Source of the DNA: Ravibacter sp964559125
Lineage (GTDB): Bacteria; Bacteroidota; Bacteroidia; Cytophagales; Spirosomataceae
Direction of reading: 5' to 3'
DNA length: 64,000 nucleotides
NCBI GenBank assembly: GCA_964559125.1
Contig: CAZLGW010000002.1
Span: 124,001 to 188,000 of the forward strand
Of the stretch, positions 25,629-34,168 are shown in pieces. The stretch's first letter is position 1. The number at the start of each line of letters is the position of its first letter. Below the pieces are notes generated by a model. It searched no databases. It saw only the letters and a program-made list of their open reading frames with translations, and was not told the DNA's origin. The translations under genes and the position numbers were made by a program.

Positions 25629-26018
25629 TCAGGCGTGTACTTCGGTGGCTTCTATCCTTACAGCGTCGCCCCAGAGCTCCTCCAGATCATAATAGGCCCG
25701 TTTTTCTTTATTAAATACATGCACCACCACATCCAGGTAATCGATCAGTATCCATTCACGGTTGGTCATGCCTTCAGAGTGTGTGCCTCCCGTGCCTGAG
25801 ACTTTTTTTACTTCTTCGACCACTGAGTCTGCTATGGCGCTGATATGTGTGTCTGAAGTGCCGGTACAGATAACGAAATAATCTGCTACCGCATTTTTGA
25901 CATTCTGTAAATCCAGTACAACGACATCAAGGGCTTTCTTTTCATGCATTCCCTTAATTACTGTCTGACAGAGATCATAAGAGGAAACTTCTTTATTTTT
26001 ACGTTGTTTCATTCGCAA
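25629..26018 (-). CDS. rsfS: ribosome silencing factor RsfS
   Basis: 129 residues of the RsfS/Iojap family. Typical segments are KKALDVVVLDLQNVKNAVADYFVICTGTSDTHISA and the later REWILIDYLDVVVHVFNKEKRAYYDLEELWGDA in pieces: DVVVHVFN and YYDLEELW. The factor binds ribosomal protein uL14 and blocks subunit joining under starvation. It precedes ftsH in the same direction and is divergent from birA with 76 bases between them, as in many Bacteroidota genomes. Confidence 0.95.
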   Translation of the reverse strand: MRMKQRKNKEVSSYDLCQTVIKGMHEKKALDVVVLDLQNVKNAVADYFVICTGTSDTHISAIADSVVEEVKKVSGTGGTHSEGMTNREWILIDYLDVVVHVFNKEKRAYYDLEELWGDAVRIEATEVHA

Positions 26019-26094
26019 TTTTATATCCCCGGAAAAAGGAAGTTTCCTGAAGGGAAGTGTTAAAATGTAAAAGTATTAAAATAAACCCCAAAAA

Positions 26095-26853
26095 GTGTAC
26101 AAACCCGTTTCAAAAACAACATTTATAGGGAAAAACATACATTATCTGACATCTTGTCATTCAACTAACGACATTGCGGCAGGTAAAGTTCGTTCCGGAC
26201 TTGGTGACGACGGAGACGTCGTTATTGCCGGTGAACAGACGGCAGGGCGGGGGATGCAGGGGAATTCCTGGGAAGCCGAACCGGGTTCGAATTTTATGCT
26301 TTCCATCATACTGAAGCCGGAAAACCTCAGCGCTTCTGCCCAGTTCGGTCTTTCACAGTGTATTGCCCTGGGAGTTCAGCGCTATGTGCGCTCGGTTGTC
26401 GGTGAAGAAGTAACTGTCAAATGGCCGAACGACGTTATGATCGGTAACAGGAAGGTTGCGGGCATTCTTATCGAAAATACCCTTCGCGGCACCTGGGTCA
26501 CAAGTGCAGTGGTAGGGATCGGCTTGAATATAAATCAAAAGGAATTCTCAAGTCCGGGAGCCACTTCGCTTACGCTTGAAACCGGCGTATCTTACTCATT
26601 GGAAAAGGAACTTGAGGTGCTGCTCCTGCACATCGAGGAATGCTATGGCTACCTGACGGCGTTACCCGCTGAGGAGCTCGGCAGGCTGTATACCGGCGCC
26701 ATGCTGGGGTTGGGAGAAGTCAGGAATTTTGTGTCCGGAGGAGAATATTTTTCGGGTGTCATTACCGGGGTAACATCCGGCGGCAAACTGAAGGTGATCA
26801 CTACCGATGGTGAGAGAGAGTTTGAGGTAAAGGAAATTGCCTGGGTATGGTAG
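26095..26853 (+). CDS. birA: biotin--[acetyl-CoA-carboxylase] ligase, without DNA-binding domain
   Basis: 252 residues of the short (group I) BirA type without the N-terminal helix-turn-helix found in E. coli BirA. The ligase motifs are SCHSTNDIA in the substrate site, the biotinyl-AMP loop GEQTAGRGMQGNSW, VKWPNDVMIGNRKVAGIL and VVGIGLNIN. A small C-terminal SH3-like domain ends the protein. The start used is GTG at 26095; no ATG lies in a suitable place. It attaches biotin to carboxylase carrier proteins. It is divergent from rsfS. Confidence 0.93.
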   Translation: MYKPVSKTTFIGKNIHYLTSCHSTNDIAAGKVRSGLGDDGDVVIAGEQTAGRGMQGNSWEAEPGSNFMLSIILKPENLSASAQFGLSQCIALGVQRYVRSVVGEEVTVKWPNDVMIGNRKVAGILIENTLRGTWVTSAVVGIGLNINQKEFSSPGATSLTLETGVSYSLEKELEVLLLHIEECYGYLTALPAEELGRLYTGAMLGLGEVRNFVSGGEYFSGVITGVTSGGKLKVITTDGEREFEVKEIAWVW

Positions 26854-26882
26854 GCAGCTTCCTTTACCCCAGGCGAAATCCA

Positions 26883-27236
26883 TCAACTGTTTTTTTCGGT
26901 ACGCCTTGTATAAATGCCGAAAATGAGCATGGCAACCCCTACTATCCCCATCCCGAACGACTCCCGGGCCAGTTCTATGTTCATATTCCGCATGACCTGC
27001 ACTTCACCGAAGAGGAAACCCTCGAATTCGGGCGGCCACTGGTAGATGGCGATGGCAAAATAGACGACGGCCAGGGCGAGGTATATGTAGGAGTTCAGCC
27101 TGGTTTTCAGGAAAAAAATAGAAACCAACGCAGGTATCCCGTAGAGTGTGATCCAGATGGCAGGGTCGGGGTCATTGAGCTGCACAACGGCGCTCAGCAA
27201 AAAAGCCAGGGCGAAGATAATAGCCAGGTAACGCAT
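26883..27236 (-). CDS. TMEM220-family small membrane protein
   Basis: 117 residues with four hydrophobic segments. The first contains the family hallmark LLSAVVQLNDPDPAIWITLYG; the last is FGMGIVGVAMLIFGIY. TMEM220-type proteins occur in bacteria and animals and have no established function. It lies between birA, with which it converges, and a TPR lipoprotein on the same strand upstream (41 bases), possibly the same transcript. Confidence 0.85.
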   Translation of the reverse strand: MRYLAIIFALAFLLSAVVQLNDPDPAIWITLYGIPALVSIFFLKTRLNSYIYLALAVVYFAIAIYQWPPEFEGFLFGEVQVMRNMNIELARESFGMGIVGVAMLIFGIYTRRTEKNS

Positions 27237-27277
27237 AATGGTATTTGAGGGAAAAATGAAATAATAATTTCAGGTTG

Positions 27278-27997
27278 TTAATTCGAATGTTGCGGAACGG
27301 GCTGCCCGCAATACGTGGAAAGCGCGGCTGTCGCATCCCCCCATCCCAGCCTCTCGGCTTCTTTCAGCGAAATGCATCCTACTTCTTTTTCGCCGTGCAT
27401 ATACTGCGCAAGTCCCAGGCCGTAATAGGCTTTGGCAAAACGCGGATCGAGCTGGGTGGCGCGTTTGAATGCAGATATAGCCCTTTCATAATTTTCCTGG
27501 CGATAATGCGCATTACCCAGGTTATACCAGGCAAGCACATTGCTGTCCTGCAGCTTTACCGCTTTGTTGAAGTCGTTGGTAGCCGCCGGGATACTGTCCA
27601 GGAACGAGAGTACCTGTCCCCGGTTTAGCAGTATGTCGGAAGTATCGGGCGCTATTTCAAGGGCTTTGTTGTAGTCGCTGAGCGCTTTATCGAATTCATT
27701 TCTCGTTGTATAGAGCAATGCCCTGTTGAAGTAGGGACGGTAGGAGCCGGGGGCCAGCTCTATGGCCCGGTCGTAGTCGAGCAGGGCGTTGTCGTATTCC
27801 CGCTGTTCGAAGTAAATGACCCCTCTCAGGTTAAATGCTTCAGAGTTCCTGTCGTCCTTACCGATAGCTTTGTTGACGAAATCGAGCGCTTCCCGGGTTT
27901 TTCCTTCCCTGAGCAGCGATTTCCCTTTTTCGAGGTAAGCATCCGACGAACTGGTGCAGGAAATGATAACCAGGAAGAGAAAAGATAAATATTTCAT
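27278..27997 (-). CDS. tetratricopeptide-repeat lipoprotein
   Basis: 239 residues. A lipoprotein signal is present with the lipobox ending VIISC at residue 14. The mature protein has about six TPR units, for example AFNLRGVIYFEQREYDNALLDYDRAIEL in register with the following PYFNRALLYTTRNEFDKAL and AWYNLGNAHYRQENYERAI. It is likely anchored in the envelope and works as a protein-interaction scaffold; the partner is not indicated. Confidence 0.88.
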   Translation of the reverse strand: MKYLSFLFLVIISCTSSSDAYLEKGKSLLREGKTREALDFVNKAIGKDDRNSEAFNLRGVIYFEQREYDNALLDYDRAIELAPGSYRPYFNRALLYTTRNEFDKALSDYNKALEIAPDTSDILLNRGQVLSFLDSIPAATNDFNKAVKLQDSNVLAWYNLGNAHYRQENYERAISAFKRATQLDPRFAKAYYGLGLAQYMHGEKEVGCISLKEAERLGWGDATAALSTYCGQPVPQHSN

Positions 27998-28043
27998 TGA
28001 TAGGATATTATAAGATGCTGCGCTTTGTTACGCAAAAGAAATG

Positions 28044-28051
28044 CAAATTTA
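28044..28051 (-). promoter_or_regulatory. possible -7 element of the TPR lipoprotein gene
   Basis: On the minus strand the sequence is TAAATTTG, matching TAnnTTTG, 47 bases before the ATG. No well-spaced TTG was found, so the call is weak. Confidence 0.3.
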
Positions 28052-28184
28052 ATCAATACATGATTGAGTTTTTTCTTAATTTTGTATCGGCAGATCAGAA
28101 CTACCAGCTCCTACTGAATCCCCCAGGTCCTGACCGAAGCAAGGGTAGGTGGTTGTAGCGGTGAGATTCTTGATTTGCCTTTTT

Positions 28185-28214
28185 TTGTTTAAAACCTTTC
28201 TTTCTCTACTTTTG
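28185..28214 (+). promoter_or_regulatory. promoter of the transaldolase-like gene, Bacteroidota type
   Basis: TTG at 28185-28187 is followed after 19 bases by TACTTTTG at 28207-28214, a full match to TTG-(17-23)-TAnnTTTG. The expected transcript would have a leader of about 45 bases. Confidence 0.6.
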
Positions 28215-28264
28215 CCTGGATTAACGTTTTCTTCTTATAATTATAAATTACGATTTCTGAATCC

Positions 28265-28921
28265 ATGAAGTTTTTTATTGATACTGCAAACCTCGACGAA
28301 ATCAGGGAGGCACAGGCTTTGGGCGTTCTCGACGGTGTTACTACCAACCCGTCTTTAATGGCAAAAGAAGGAATTGCGGGCAAGGACAATATTCTGGGGC
28401 ATTATAAAGCCATTTGCGACATTGTCGGCGGCGATGTGAGCGCAGAGGTGATCTCTACCGATTACGAAGGAATTATCAAAGAGGGAGAAGAGCTGGCTGA
28501 AATCGATGAGCATATCGTAGTGAAGGTGCCGATGATCAAAGACGGTGTGAAGGCGCTGAAGTATTTTTCGGGTAAAGGGATCCGCACCAATTGTACGCTG
28601 ATTTTTTCGGCAGGGCAGGCTTTGCTTGCCGCTAAAGCGGGCGCTACCTATGTGTCTCCTTTTATCGGGCGGCTTGACGATATTTCTTTTAACGGGGTAG
28701 ACCTGATCGAGCAGATAGTTGCGATCTATCGTAATTACGATTTCGAAACGCAGGTGTTGGCGGCGTCGATCCGTAACCCTATTCATATTTTACAGTGCGC
28801 TGAGATCGGGGCCGACGTTATGACCGGTCCTTTGAGCGCTATCCTGGCTTTGCTTAAGCATCCGCTTACCGACTCCGGCCTGGAGAAATTCCTGGCGGAT
28901 TATAAAAAGGTAAACGGTTAG
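28265..28921 (+). CDS. fsa: fructose-6-phosphate aldolase / TalC-type transaldolase
   Basis: 218 residues, the short transaldolase/FSA subgroup (MipB/TalC). It starts MKFFIDTANLDEIREAQ, continues with GVTTNPSLMAKEG, and the Schiff-base lysine is in HIVVKVPMIKDG (about K88). Later motifs are TNCTLIFSAGQALLAAKAG and SPFIGRLDD. Whether the enzyme acts as transaldolase or as fructose-6-phosphate aldolase cannot be settled from motifs alone. It has a good promoter, and the FtsE-like gene follows after 21 bases. Confidence 0.92.
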   Translation: MKFFIDTANLDEIREAQALGVLDGVTTNPSLMAKEGIAGKDNILGHYKAICDIVGGDVSAEVISTDYEGIIKEGEELAEIDEHIVVKVPMIKDGVKALKYFSGKGIRTNCTLIFSAGQALLAAKAGATYVSPFIGRLDDISFNGVDLIEQIVAIYRNYDFETQVLAASIRNPIHILQCAEIGADVMTGPLSAILALLKHPLTDSGLEKFLADYKKVNG

Positions 28922-28942
28922 GTACTTTAAGTTTCAGACCCT

Positions 28943-29638
28943 ATGAGCACGTTGCAGAATCCTGTTGTGGTGGTGGAAGGGGCCGATATTTACCAGGGAG
29001 ACAAGCCCGTTCTGAACGATGTGAATTTCAAGATATTCCCCGGGGAGTGGGTCTTCCTGATCGGTCGTACCGGGAGCGGTAAGAGTTCGCTGCTCAAGAC
29101 CTTATATGCGGATCTCTGGCTTGAGACCGGTTCTGCCGTTGTTTCGGGGTACGAGCTGCATAAGATCAGGCACGAGGATATCCCTTTCCTGAGACGGAAG
29201 ATAGGGATCGTTTTCCAGGATTTTCAGCTGCTCACCGACCGTACCGTAGAGGAAAATCTTTCGTTTGTATTGAAGGCGACCGGCTGGCGTGACCCCTTTG
29301 CGATAGCCGACCGTATTACAGAGGTGCTGAAACTGGTCGGACTGGGGATCGTTCAGAAAAAGATGCCCCATCAACTTTCAGGCGGAGAGCAGCAAAGAGT
29401 GGTAATTGCCAGGGCGATGCTCAATGAACCCAAGATCCTGATGTGTGACGAGCCTACCGGGAACCTCGACCCTGCCGTAGGAGACCAGATCATGAGCGTA
29501 TTCAGGGCTATCAACAAAACCGGGACCGCCGTTCTGATGGCGACCCATAATTATGACTTTCTGAAGAACTACCCCGCGAGAGTGCTGCGGTGTGAGCATG
29601 GGGAGGTGAAAGACGGCAGCACGTTGGATATTATCTAG
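28943..29638 (+). CDS. ftsE: FtsE-like ABC transporter ATP-binding protein
   Basis: 231 residues with a single ABC domain: Walker A GRTGSGKSSLLK, Q-loop VFQDFQLL, signature LSGGEQQRVVIARAM, Walker B ILMCDEPTGNLDP. It is closest in style to FtsE, the ATPase that with FtsX controls peptidoglycan hydrolases at the septum. No ftsX is adjacent, which is usual in Bacteroidota where the two are separated. A lipoprotein-release (LolD-like) ATPase is the main alternative. A large imperfect hairpin repeat follows the stop. Confidence 0.85.
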   Translation: MSTLQNPVVVVEGADIYQGDKPVLNDVNFKIFPGEWVFLIGRTGSGKSSLLKTLYADLWLETGSAVVSGYELHKIRHEDIPFLRRKIGIVFQDFQLLTDRTVEENLSFVLKATGWRDPFAIADRITEVLKLVGLGIVQKKMPHQLSGGEQQRVVIARAMLNEPKILMCDEPTGNLDPAVGDQIMSVFRAINKTGTAVLMATHNYDFLKNYPARVLRCEHGEVKDGSTLDII

Positions 29639-29640
29639 CT

Positions 29641-29710
29641 GTCAGCTTTCAGAGATCAGCAATCAGCTGCCGGGAATCTGACAGCTGATTGCCGACAGCT
29701 GATCGCTGAC
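29641..29710. repeat. dispersed GCTGAT-type repeat forming a 29-bp imperfect hairpin
   Basis: Arms 29641-29669 and 29682-29710 match at 23 of 29 positions with a 12-base loop. It fills the gap between the convergent ftsE-like and trxA genes and could terminate both. Same family as 22477-22589 and 61308-61370. Confidence 0.7.
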
Positions 29711-29715
29711 GGCCG

Positions 29716-30036
29716 CTATACGTGTGCGTTCAACTTATCTTCAAGTACCGCTTTGGGTACGGCACCAACTACTTTATCTACCAGTTCCCCGTTTTTGAAG
29801 ATCATCAGGGTAGGGATACTCCTGATACCAAACTGCGCAGGTACCTGTGCGTTCATATCTACATCCATTTTCGCCACAACAGCTTTCCCTTCAAATTCCT
29901 GAGCGAGCTCCTCCACTACCGGGCCGATCATTTTACAGGGGCCGCACCATTCTGCCCAGAAATCTACCAGAACGGGTTTGTCTCCTTTTACCAGTTCACC
30001 GAAATTATTGTCATTTACTTCGATTGCTTTTCCCAT
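29716..30036 (-). CDS. trxA: thioredoxin
   Basis: 106 residues, full length for thioredoxin. The redox site is WAEWCGPCKM with cysteines near residues 31 and 34; the cis-proline follows in RSIPTLMIFKNG. No signal peptide, so it is cytoplasmic. It reduces disulfides in targets such as ribonucleotide reductase. It is separated from the convergent FtsE-like gene only by the hairpin repeat. Confidence 0.97.
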   Translation of the reverse strand: MGKAIEVNDNNFGELVKGDKPVLVDFWAEWCGPCKMIGPVVEELAQEFEGKAVVAKMDVDMNAQVPAQFGIRSIPTLMIFKNGELVDKVVGAVPKAVLEDKLNAHV

Positions 30037-30284
30037 GATTTTTTTAAATATGATGATGTATATAAAGTTGCTGTTGGTTTATCTTCTAATCTATTTGGCC
30101 TTGTAAAAGTTCCCGACCGGCCTGTTCCTGATACAGTAAAAATCATATGCCTGCACTTTCCAGGGAGTCAAAATGGCAGATAAATGGCTTTGTTTAATTG
30201 TAATAATAAGAAAAAATCCCTAAATCGGACAGGATCCCCTGCCGGATCGCTTACCTAAGATCGTGATCTTTTTTCTTCTGTCTC

Positions 30285-33008
30285 ATGAGAATACTCTTCA
30301 GCTTGTTTGCCCTTTTCGTTTCGTTTTTCAAATACAGTTTAATTACAGGGCAGGCGTTGCCGTCACCCAAAGAGCATTTCGGGTTTAACATCGGGGACGA
30401 CTATCTCCTGGCTACTTATTCAGATACGGAGGCATACTTCAAAAAGCTGGATGCCGCTTCCGACCGCGTTAAGATGGTCATTATTGGGAAAACGGAGGAA
30501 GGGCGCGACCAGCCGATGCTTATCGTGACTTCTCCGGAAAACCACAGGAACCTGGAGAAATTCAGGGAAATATCGGTCAGTATGGCCAGGGCGGAAAACC
30601 TGTCGGAAGAGGCTGCAAAAAAGCTGGCCATGGAAGGAAAAGCCGTGGTCTGGATCGACGGCGGGCTGCATTCGACGGAAACCGTTGGTTCCCACCAACT
30701 CATCGAAACACTCTGGCAAATGGTAAGCCGGGATGACGCTGAAACAAAACGGATACTCGACAAGGTGATCATACTTTTTGTACATGCCAATCCTGACGGG
30801 CATGAGCTGGTGACGAACTGGTATATGCGGCATGAAGATCCGAAGAAAAGGTCGCTGCAGAACCTGCCGGTTTCTTATCAGAAGTATGTGGGGCACGACA
30901 ACAACCGCGACTTCTATATGTTCAACATGAAGGAGTCGCAGAACATAGGGCGCCAGCTTTTCGTGGACTGGATCCCGCAGATCATGTATAACCATCATCA
31001 GCGTGGCCCCGCAGGCACCGTTCTGGCAGGCCCGCCTTACCGCGATCCGTTCAACCATGTGTTTGATCCGCTGGTCATTACCGGTATCGATGCGATAGGC
31101 GCTGCTATGTATAACCGCCTGAATGTTGAGAATAAACCAGGTTTTACACGCCTGGGGGGCTCGGTTTTTTCGACGTGGTATAACGGCGGGCTGCGTACGA
31201 CGACCTATTTCCACAACATGATCGGCCTGCTTACCGAGCTTGCAGGGGGGCCGACCCCTGAAGATATCGCCCTGGTGCCGGACAGGCTTATTCCCGACAA
31301 TAATACGCCTTACCCGGTAGGGCCGCAGAAGTGGCATTTCAGGCAGAGTATCGATTACTCGGTTTCACTCAATTATTCCGTACTTGACTTTGCCGCGCGA
31401 CACAGCGATGAATTGCTTTACAATATCTACCGTATGGGAAGGAATTCCATCGAAAGAGGGAGCCGCGATTACTGGACGCCCTATCCGAAAAGAATCCAGG
31501 AAATAAAGGATGCGCACAGCAAAACGCTTCCCAGAGGTACCAGCCTTTCGTACAGGGCTACCGTTCCGTCGGGGCTGTATGATACTTTGTTCAGTAAAAA
31601 TACCGCCAGAGACCCGAGGGGATACATTATACCTTCTTCACAAAAGGACTTTCACACTGCCGTGAAGTTTGTCAATACGCTGATCCGCGGAGGGATAAAA
31701 GTGGAGAAGGCTGAAAGTAGCTTTTCGGTAGGAGGGAGGGAATACCCGGAAGGGTCCTTCATCGTCAGGACGGCCCAGGCATTCAGGCCCCATGTGCTTG
31801 ATATGTTCGAACCGCAGGACTATCCCAACGATTTTGCTTATCCCGGCGGGCCTCCCGTGGCGCCCTACGATGCCGCCGGGTGGACGCTTGCTTACCAGAT
31901 GGGAGTTGAATTTGACCGGTTCCAGGATAGTTTCGACGGGCCGTTCCGGGCTGTCCCCTACGGAGAAATACAGCGGGCGGAGAAAACATCAGCCGGGGTA
32001 GGAAGCGGATATGTACTGTCTGTGGCGGTCAATGAGAGCTTTCTGGCTGTCAACAGACTGCTGAAAGAAGGTGCGGAAGTATACCGCATAAAGGGAAGTA
32101 AAAGCGGGAACGCTCCGGAAACCGGGTCATTCTATGTAGCTCCTGGGAAGACCGCCGACAGGATTTTACAGGATCTGGGAGTCGGAAAGACAATACCCGC
32201 CAGGGAGCTGAAAGGATGGAGACAGGGATATTCGCTGGAAAGGATAAATAAGTCGCTCAGGATAGCCCTGTGGGATACGTATGGAGGCTCGATGCCTTCG
32301 GGCTGGACGCGTTGGCTGCTGGAGCAGTTCGATTTTGATTTTGACGTGATCTATCCGAAGACAATCGATGGAGGCGATCTGAAAAACCGCTACGACGTGA
32401 TCATTTTTGCGACCCGGGCCATCCCCGCGCCCGGTTCAGGATCAGCATCAACGCTGAAGGAAGAAAACGTGCCGGACGCCCACAGGTTCCGGATGGGGAG
32501 CATCACTGCAGAAAAGTCGATCCCGCAGATCAGGGCCTTTCTCGAAGCGGGGGGGAAAGTAGTGGCCATCGGGTCGAGCACCAACCTGGCCTATCATCTT
32601 GAGCTGCCCGTCTGGAATGCGCTGACGGAGATCACCACCGACGGACAGACCAGGAATCTGCCGTCTGAAAAGTACTACATCCCCGGAAGTATTTTAAGGG
32701 TGCGTGTAGATACCACCCTGGAAGCGAACCGTGGTTTCGGACGAGATACGGATGTATATTTCGATAAAAGCCCTGTCTTTCTTGTAGGAGCGGAATCGAT
32801 TGCCAGGGGGCAGATCAATCCCCTGGCCTGGTATGAAGACAGCCCGCTAAGAAGCGGATGGGCCTGGGGACAACCCTACCTGAAAAACAAGATAGCGGCA
32901 TTTGAAGCCAAAGTGGGGAAAGGGCAGCTGTATGCCTTTGGCCCCGAAATTACTTTCAGGGCCCAGTCGCACGGGACTTTCAGGTGGCTGTTCAATACTT
33001 TATATTAG
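30285..33008 (+). CDS. exported M14-family zinc carboxypeptidase, large form
   Basis: 907 residues with a signal peptide (about residues 1-24). The M14 zinc motif is GGLHSTETVG, H129-x-x-E132, with later family residues around YNHHQRGPAGT and RDPFNHVFDP. After the peptidase domain the second half is long, with a region near AGGKVVAIGSSTNLAYHLELPV that resembles the glutamine-amidotransferase-like fold seen at the end of such proteins. These large M14 proteins are frequent in Bacteroidota and presumably trim peptides in the periplasm or outside. It is transcribed alone and converges with the MDR oxidoreductase. Confidence 0.88.
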   Translation: MRILFSLFALFVSFFKYSLITGQALPSPKEHFGFNIGDDYLLATYSDTEAYFKKLDAASDRVKMVIIGKTEEGRDQPMLIVTSPENHRNLEKFREISVSMARAENLSEEAAKKLAMEGKAVVWIDGGLHSTETVGSHQLIETLWQMVSRDDAETKRILDKVIILFVHANPDGHELVTNWYMRHEDPKKRSLQNLPVSYQKYVGHDNNRDFYMFNMKESQNIGRQLFVDWIPQIMYNHHQRGPAGTVLAGPPYRDPFNHVFDPLVITGIDAIGAAMYNRLNVENKPGFTRLGGSVFSTWYNGGLRTTTYFHNMIGLLTELAGGPTPEDIALVPDRLIPDNNTPYPVGPQKWHFRQSIDYSVSLNYSVLDFAARHSDELLYNIYRMGRNSIERGSRDYWTPYPKRIQEIKDAHSKTLPRGTSLSYRATVPSGLYDTLFSKNTARDPRGYIIPSSQKDFHTAVKFVNTLIRGGIKVEKAESSFSVGGREYPEGSFIVRTAQAFRPHVLDMFEPQDYPNDFAYPGGPPVAPYDAAGWTLAYQMGVEFDRFQDSFDGPFRAVPYGEIQRAEKTSAGVGSGYVLSVAVNESFLAVNRLLKEGAEVYRIKGSKSGNAPETGSFYVAPGKTADRILQDLGVGKTIPARELKGWRQGYSLERINKSLRIALWDTYGGSMPSGWTRWLLEQFDFDFDVIYPKTIDGGDLKNRYDVIIFATRAIPAPGSGSASTLKEENVPDAHRFRMGSITAEKSIPQIRAFLEAGGKVVAIGSSTNLAYHLELPVWNALTEITTDGQTRNLPSEKYYIPGSILRVRVDTTLEANRGFGRDTDVYFDKSPVFLVGAESIARGQINPLAWYEDSPLRSGWAWGQPYLKNKIAAFEAKVGKGQLYAFGPEITFRAQSHGTFRWLFNTLY

Positions 33009-33020
33009 GCAGCGCGCCGG

Positions 33021-33989
33021 TTAATCGAATGAAGGTAGTATGATGACATTGCCGATCTTCTGGCCGGTTTCTACATACCTATGCGCTTCTACTATTTCGT
33101 CTAACCCGTAGCAACGATCTGTAAGCGGCTTGAAAATCCCTTTTCTCGCAAGTTCGCCAAGGAAAATAACATCATGCCTGGAGATGGAAGGAATAGGGAA
33201 AATAACTCTTTTCCCTCCTGAAAATTTTTTCAGTACGGCAAGGTAGATATTTTCCCCGTTTTTGCCCGGTTCGGTGGAGACGTAGATCCCCTTGGGTTTC
33301 ATGATACGTTTACATTGACCGAAAGAGCTTTTTCCGACAGCATCAAACACAAAATCGAACCTGCGCTCTGTTGCCGTGAAGTCTTCATTGACATAGTCGA
33401 CTACTCTGTCAGGACCAAGCGAAGCCACCAGTTTAACGTGTTTCGTATGGCAGACGGCTGTTACGTGGGCTCCGAAATATTGCAGCAACTGAACGGCTGC
33501 GGACCCTATCGCTCCTGTAGCTCCGTAAACCAGCACATCCTGCCCGGGCTTAACTTTGGCCGCCCTGATATTGCACAGGGCATAATGTGCGCCTTCAGTG
33601 AGCGGAGCTGCCTCCTGGTAGCTCATGTTGTCGGGAATATGCGCCACAGCATCGTTTTCGCCGATGGTCATATATTCAGCGTGCGCACCAAAGGAAATGT
33701 CGTTGTAGCCGAATACCCTGTCTCCCTCCTTAAACTCTTTTACCTGTGCTCCTTTGCTGACGACATATCCCGCGAATTCATTGCCCAACACAGGGAATTT
33801 CGGCCTGATAATGCCGCTGAATAAACGGCTTACCACATATTCGGCGCTCCTGAAACCGGTATCGGTGCGGTTGATGGTGGTCGCCTGAACTTTGATGAGA
33901 ATTTCGTCGGCTTTGGGTACCGGGACTTCAATATCTGCCAGCTTTACTACGTGAGGTGGGCCGTAGGAGTTGTAAACTGCTGCTTTCAT
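33021..33989 (-). CDS. zinc-independent MDR oxidoreductase (quinone oxidoreductase-like)
   Basis: 322 residues of the medium-chain dehydrogenase/reductase superfamily. The N-terminal GroES-like domain has PVLGNEFAGYV where zinc-dependent alcohol dehydrogenases have GHE, so the zinc-ligand His is replaced by Asn. The Rossmann motif is VYGATGAIGSAAVQL. This pattern fits NADPH:quinone oxidoreductase-like reductases, which reduce quinones or enones. It converges with the M14 gene, 12 bases apart. Confidence 0.9.
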   Translation of the reverse strand: MKAAVYNSYGPPHVVKLADIEVPVPKADEILIKVQATTINRTDTGFRSAEYVVSRLFSGIIRPKFPVLGNEFAGYVVSKGAQVKEFKEGDRVFGYNDISFGAHAEYMTIGENDAVAHIPDNMSYQEAAPLTEGAHYALCNIRAAKVKPGQDVLVYGATGAIGSAAVQLLQYFGAHVTAVCHTKHVKLVASLGPDRVVDYVNEDFTATERRFDFVFDAVGKSSFGQCKRIMKPKGIYVSTEPGKNGENIYLAVLKKFSGGKRVIFPIPSISRHDVIFLGELARKGIFKPLTDRCYGLDEIVEAHRYVETGQKIGNVIILPSFD

Positions 33990-34142
33990 GGATCGTATTA
34001 ATAACGTTGGGGTTAAGAGACGTAGATTCAGAATCTATGCAGCAAATATACATTTCTGTTCCTAACCTGGTTGCCGTTAATACAGAAGAGGAGAACAGGG
34101 CTGACAAAAGGTATCCGGCCCGGTTTTTACGGGCGGAGAACA

Positions 34143-34159
34143 TTTTCTGTCGCAGAAAA
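34143..34159 (-). terminator. small hairpin behind agmatine deiminase
   Basis: TTTTCTG (34143-34149) and CAGAAAA (34153-34159) form a seven-base stem with a three-base loop ten bases after the aguA stop. It is short, and no strong T-run follows, so terminator function is uncertain. Confidence 0.3.
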
Positions 34160-34168
34160 CACCGGAAC

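Noticed and set aside
30037..30284. Possible riboswitch or small RNA between trxA and the M14 peptidase
   Set aside because: AT-rich with a small AAGATC/GATCTT palindrome but no recognisable conserved fold.
33990..34168. Possible gene or RNA between the MDR oxidoreductase and aguA
   Set aside because: Only short palindromes (for example AGATTC-A-GAATCT) and no coherent frame or RNA fold were seen.
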